Positions 60,708 through 64,000 of a stretch of 64,000 bases of DNA are shown one piece after another; positions within the stretch are counted from its first letter, which is position 1, and every line of letters begins with the position of its first letter. The notes under the pieces are model-generated. The model saw only the letters and a program-made list of their open reading frames with translations. It had not been told where the DNA came from and did no database searches. Made by a program: the position numbers and the translations under genes. The stretch comes from Aldehydirespirator sp965117015 (GTDB taxonomy: Bacteria > Actinomycetota > Acidimicrobiia > Acidimicrobiales > Aldehydirespiratoraceae), in contig OZ220747.1 in NCBI GenBank assembly GCA_965117015.1, positions 558,001 through 622,000 on the forward strand. Reading direction: 5' to 3'.

Positions 60708-62246
60708 GTGATCGCCCATTCGCCGTCACCGGGCCCGGCGCCGGGCCTGATGGTGTGCGGGACCGCCTCGAACGCGGGCAAGTCGACCCTCGTCGCGGGT
60801 CTTTGCCGCCTGCTCGCACGACAGGGCCTGCGAGTCGCTCCGTTCAAGTCGCAGAATATGGCCCTGAACTCCGCGGTGACTCTCGGCGGCCACGAGATCG
60901 GCCGAGCGCAGTTCAGCCAGGCTCAAGCCGCCGGTGTGGAAGCCACCGTCGACATGAACCCGGTACTGATCAAGCCGACGTCGGACACAGATGCTCAAGT
61001 AGTGGTCAACGGCCGGCCGTACGCGACGATGAGTGCTGCGGAGTACCACCACCACAAACCGGAACTGTTCGAGATGGTCCTCGACTCGTTGGCACGGCTG
61101 CGCCGGACCTTCGACGCCGTCGTGGCCGAGGGCGCCGGAAGCCCCGCGGAGATCAACCTGGCTCCGACCGACATCGCCAACCTGAGGGTCGCCGAACGTG
61201 GCGGCATGAACGCGGTCGTTGTCGGTGACATTGACCTGGGCGGAGTGTTCGCCTCGCTGTACGGCACGGTCGCACTCCTGCCGCCGGGGCAGCGTCGTCT
61301 GGTGCGCGGCTTCGTCATCAACAAGTTCCGCGGTGACCCCCAGCTTCTCGGCAACGCAACAGCCGACCTCGAGGAGCGTTGCGGCATTCCCACCATCGGG
61401 GTGTTGCCCATGCTCGAAGACGTGCGCATCGACGCTGAGGACTCGGTGGCACTGCGCGACATGCCGATCGTCACCTCCGACACGGACCGGGCCTGCACGC
61501 ACCGAGCCACCGCACACCCCAGCCCCGCTCAACTCAATGTCGCCGTCATCGCGTACCCCTGCTTGTCGAACTTCACCGATCTGGATCCCTTGGCCAACGA
61601 GGCTGACGTATCGTTGCGGTTCGTACGCTCCGTTCGCGAACTGGGACACCCCGACCTGATCGTCTTGGGCGGTTCCAAGGCCACCGCAGCCGACCTGGAG
61701 TGGATGCGCTCGCGCGGCCTCGATCAGGCGGTCGCTGCCGTGGCGCACGAGCGCCGCAGCGTCGTGCTGGGTATCTGCGGCGGTTACCAGATGCTGGGCC
61801 GGACCATCGACGACGACGTCGAGTCGGGCCTCGGTGTGGTCGAAGGCATGGGTCTGCTTGATGTCGAGACCCGCTTCGAGCACGACAAGCTGCTCGCCCG
61901 CATGAGCGGTACTGCGTTCGGTGCTGCGGTCGCGGGCTACCAGATTCACCACGGTCGGGTTCGTCGCCAGCCCGACGGCACGGCGACACCGTGGCTCTGG
62001 TTCAACCAGGAGCCCGAAGGCTGGCGCGCCGGTGAGGTCTACGGCACAACACTGCACGGCCTGTTCGAAGGCGACGACTTCCGTCGAGCGTTCCTCACCC
62101 ATGTGGCGACCTTGAAAGGCTGCCGCTACGACCCGGATCCCGTGCCGTTCTCAGAACGTCGACAGAGGCAGTTCGACGTCGTCGCCGACGCCATGGAGGA
62201 ATGCCTTGACATGCCCACGCTGCTGGAGATCATGGGAATCTCGTGA
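60708..62246 (+). CDS. cobQ: Cobyric acid synthase
   Basis: A 512-residue CobQ/CbiP. The N-terminal dethiobiotin-synthetase-like domain has LMVCGTASNAGKSTLVAGLCR, APFKSQNMALNSAVT and EGAGSPAEINL. The C-terminal glutamine amidotransferase domain has VLGICGGYQMLGR with the nucleophilic Cys and TTLHGLFEGDDFRR with the catalytic His. It amidates four carboxylates of adenosyl-cobyrinate diamide. GTG 60708 is used; a TTG at 60693 is possible. It is the only plus-strand gene among the minus-strand cobalamin genes and is flanked by copies of the cobO 3' end, which suggests it was inserted. Confidence 0.95.
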   Translation: MIAHSPSPGPAPGLMVCGTASNAGKSTLVAGLCRLLARQGLRVAPFKSQNMALNSAVTLGGHEIGRAQFSQAQAAGVEATVDMNPVLIKPTSDTDAQVVVNGRPYATMSAAEYHHHKPELFEMVLDSLARLRRTFDAVVAEGAGSPAEINLAPTDIANLRVAERGGMNAVVVGDIDLGGVFASLYGTVALLPPGQRRLVRGFVINKFRGDPQLLGNATADLEERCGIPTIGVLPMLEDVRIDAEDSVALRDMPIVTSDTDRACTHRATAHPSPAQLNVAVIAYPCLSNFTDLDPLANEADVSLRFVRSVRELGHPDLIVLGGSKATAADLEWMRSRGLDQAVAAVAHERRSVVLGICGGYQMLGRTIDDDVESGLGVVEGMGLLDVETRFEHDKLLARMSGTAFGAAVAGYQIHHGRVRRQPDGTATPWLWFNQEPEGWRAGEVYGTTLHGLFEGDDFRRAFLTHVATLKGCRYDPDPVPFSERRQRQFDVVADAMEECLDMPTLLEIMGIS

Positions 62247-62318
62247 ACCCAAGAGGCCCCGCGGGCAGGTGAGCGCAGCGGCGCGGGCGTCGCGACGCAC
62301 CGGCGCGCCGGGCTCGGC

Positions 62319-62899
62319 TCAGTAGTCGATGCCCTTCTTGGCGCGGACGCCGCGGTCGTAGACATGTTTGACCTTGTGCATCTCGGTGACGGTGTCGGCC
62401 ATCTCGATCATCCACTGCGGAGCGTCGCGTCCGGTCAACACCAACGACACTCGCTCGGGGCGGTTGCGAAGGGTCGCTTCCACATCGGACGCGTCGATCC
62501 AGCCCCAGTTGAGGGGGTAGGTGATCTCGTCGAAGACGACCAGCCGGTGATTGCCCGCCTGCACCAGCGTCTTGCCGTGACGCCAGGCCTCCTCGGCCTC
62601 CGCCTCGTCGCGAGTCAGGTCCTCGCTGTTCCAGGTGAACCCCTCGCCGAGCGACCAGAACTCCATGCCGAGGGGCTCGGCCATCAGCTGCTCACCCGTC
62701 ACCCATTTGTCGGACTTGAGGAACTGCACGACCGCTACCGGCCACCCCCGGGCCCTGGCCCGCAGCGCGGTGCCGAAAGCCGCCGACGACTTGCCCTTCC
62801 CGTCCCCCGTGTACACCAGGACAAGGCTGGGCGCCACGCGCAGACTCTCGGGTCGCGGATCCTCGGTGGGGGGTGAGCCGGCGGATGCCGATGTCTCGC

Positions 62900-62903
<4 letters not shown>
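62319..62903 (-). CDS. cobO: Cob(I)yrinic acid a,c-diamide adenosyltransferase
   Basis: A 194-residue CobO/BtuR-type ATP:corrinoid adenosyltransferase. The P-loop is YTGDGKGKSSAAFGTALRA; VAVVQFLKSDKWVTGE, LVVFDEITYPLNWGWID and VSLVLTGRDAPQWMIEMADTVTEMHKVKHVYDRGVRAKKGIDY complete the family signature. It adds the 5'-deoxyadenosyl group to the corrin cobalt. A 28-residue N-terminal tail precedes the domain. ATG 62903 overlaps the stop of the ABC ATPase gene by four bases, linking adenosylation to corrinoid import. Convergent with cobQ, 72 bases apart. Confidence 0.94.
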
Positions 62904-63702
<799 letters not shown>

Positions 63703-63706
<4 letters not shown>

Positions 63707-64000
63707 CAGATCTCCCGACGACTCGTGCGCAACACGAACACAAAGAAGGGTGCGCCCAGGAAGGCCGTGACCACACCGATCGGCAACTCGGCAGGCGCCA
63801 ACGCAGTTCGGGCGACGAGATCGGCCAAGACCATGAACGCACCCCCGAACAGCACCGACAGCGGGAGCACCGCTCGATTGCTTGTGCCAAACACTAACCG
63901 CACAGCATGAGGGACGATGATGCCGACAAAGCCGATAAGGCCACTGACCGAAACGGCGGCCGCGGTTCCCAGCGACGCGGCGAGCACCACGATCGTGCGG
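63703..64000 (-). CDS. FecCD/BtuC-type ABC permease, C-terminal end
   Basis: The gene runs off the right edge; about 98 C-terminal residues are visible. SVSGLIGFVGIIVPHAVRL is the diagnostic FecCD/BtuC segment (G-x-I-x-F-V-G-L-x-x-P-H), followed by PLSVLFGGAFMVLADLVAR, PAELPIGVVTAFLGAPFFVFVL and the terminal RTSRREIW. It forms the channel of a B12 or siderophore importer together with the ATPase whose start it overlaps by four bases. The binding protein should lie beyond the edge. Confidence 0.9.

Overview
This window is chromosomal DNA from a high-GC bacterium, by eye well over 60% G+C, with many GTG/TTG starts and many ATGA/GTGA stop-start overlaps. Two LLM-class (F420-type) oxidoreductases, a PPOX/F420-type flavoprotein, an AddAB/AdnAB-like nuclease-helicase pair, a LigD polymerase domain and a secreted protein with 'R-HADGRVE' repeats point to an actinobacterium. 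Class Acidimicrobiia is my best guess; this is inferred from gene content, not from a marker gene. I see no rRNA, tRNA, CRISPR array, transposase or prophage. Gene density is very high and no gene-free stretch exceeds about 225 bases.

Layout. 1-5.8 kb is a mosaic of single genes: the end of an LLM oxidoreductase, a T4 Rnl1-type RNA ligase behind an AT-rich leader, an NYN-domain RNase-like protein, a DUF1905/YdeI protein, a cysteine-dioxygenase-like cupin, a Nudix hydrolase fused to a YcsI/D-glutamate-cyclase-like domain, and a PPOX flavoprotein. 5.9-10.5 kb is a minus-strand cluster of two paralogous 2-oxoglutarate oxygenases around a cytosine-deaminase-like enzyme, then an NMT1-type binding lipoprotein and an XRE-cupin regulator. 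It looks like a nucleobase uptake and oxidation unit. 10.6-17.2 kb encodes a two-subunit RecB-like helicase-nuclease. 17.2-28.4 kb is catabolism: a MarR regulator, two fold-type-II PLP enzymes, acyl-CoA synthetases, an enoyl-CoA hydratase, a P450, pseudouridine-phosphate glycosidase and an aminotransferase.

28.6-35.8 kb holds a DsbB/TlpA-like disulfide pair, a calcium-loop protein resembling the non-toxin part of polymorphic toxins, and a minus-strand run aroK-aroQ-LigD polymerase-LLM oxidoreductase-propeller protein. 35.9-47.9 kb has a MatB-like ligase, a complete branched-chain-type ABC importer (binding protein, two permeases, two ATPases), and a ThDP enzyme and FAH hydrolase lying between binding protein and permeases. 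48-57 kb has glutaminyl-tRNA synthetase, a class V aminotransferase and a partial homoprotocatechuate lower pathway (HpaE, HpaF, FAH/HpaG-like, HpaH). 57.1-64 kb ends with an AIM24-like protein and a cobalamin block: cobS, cobT, cobU, cobQ, cobO, a BtuD-like ATPase and the end of a BtuC-like permease.

Non-coding structure is most striking at five places: the hairpins around the RNA ligase, the operator and attenuator-like structures before the binding lipoprotein, a perfect 17-bp inverted repeat before the MatB-like gene, two tandem 72-bp hairpin repeats between cobU and cobT, and a duplicated cobO 3' end on either side of cobQ.
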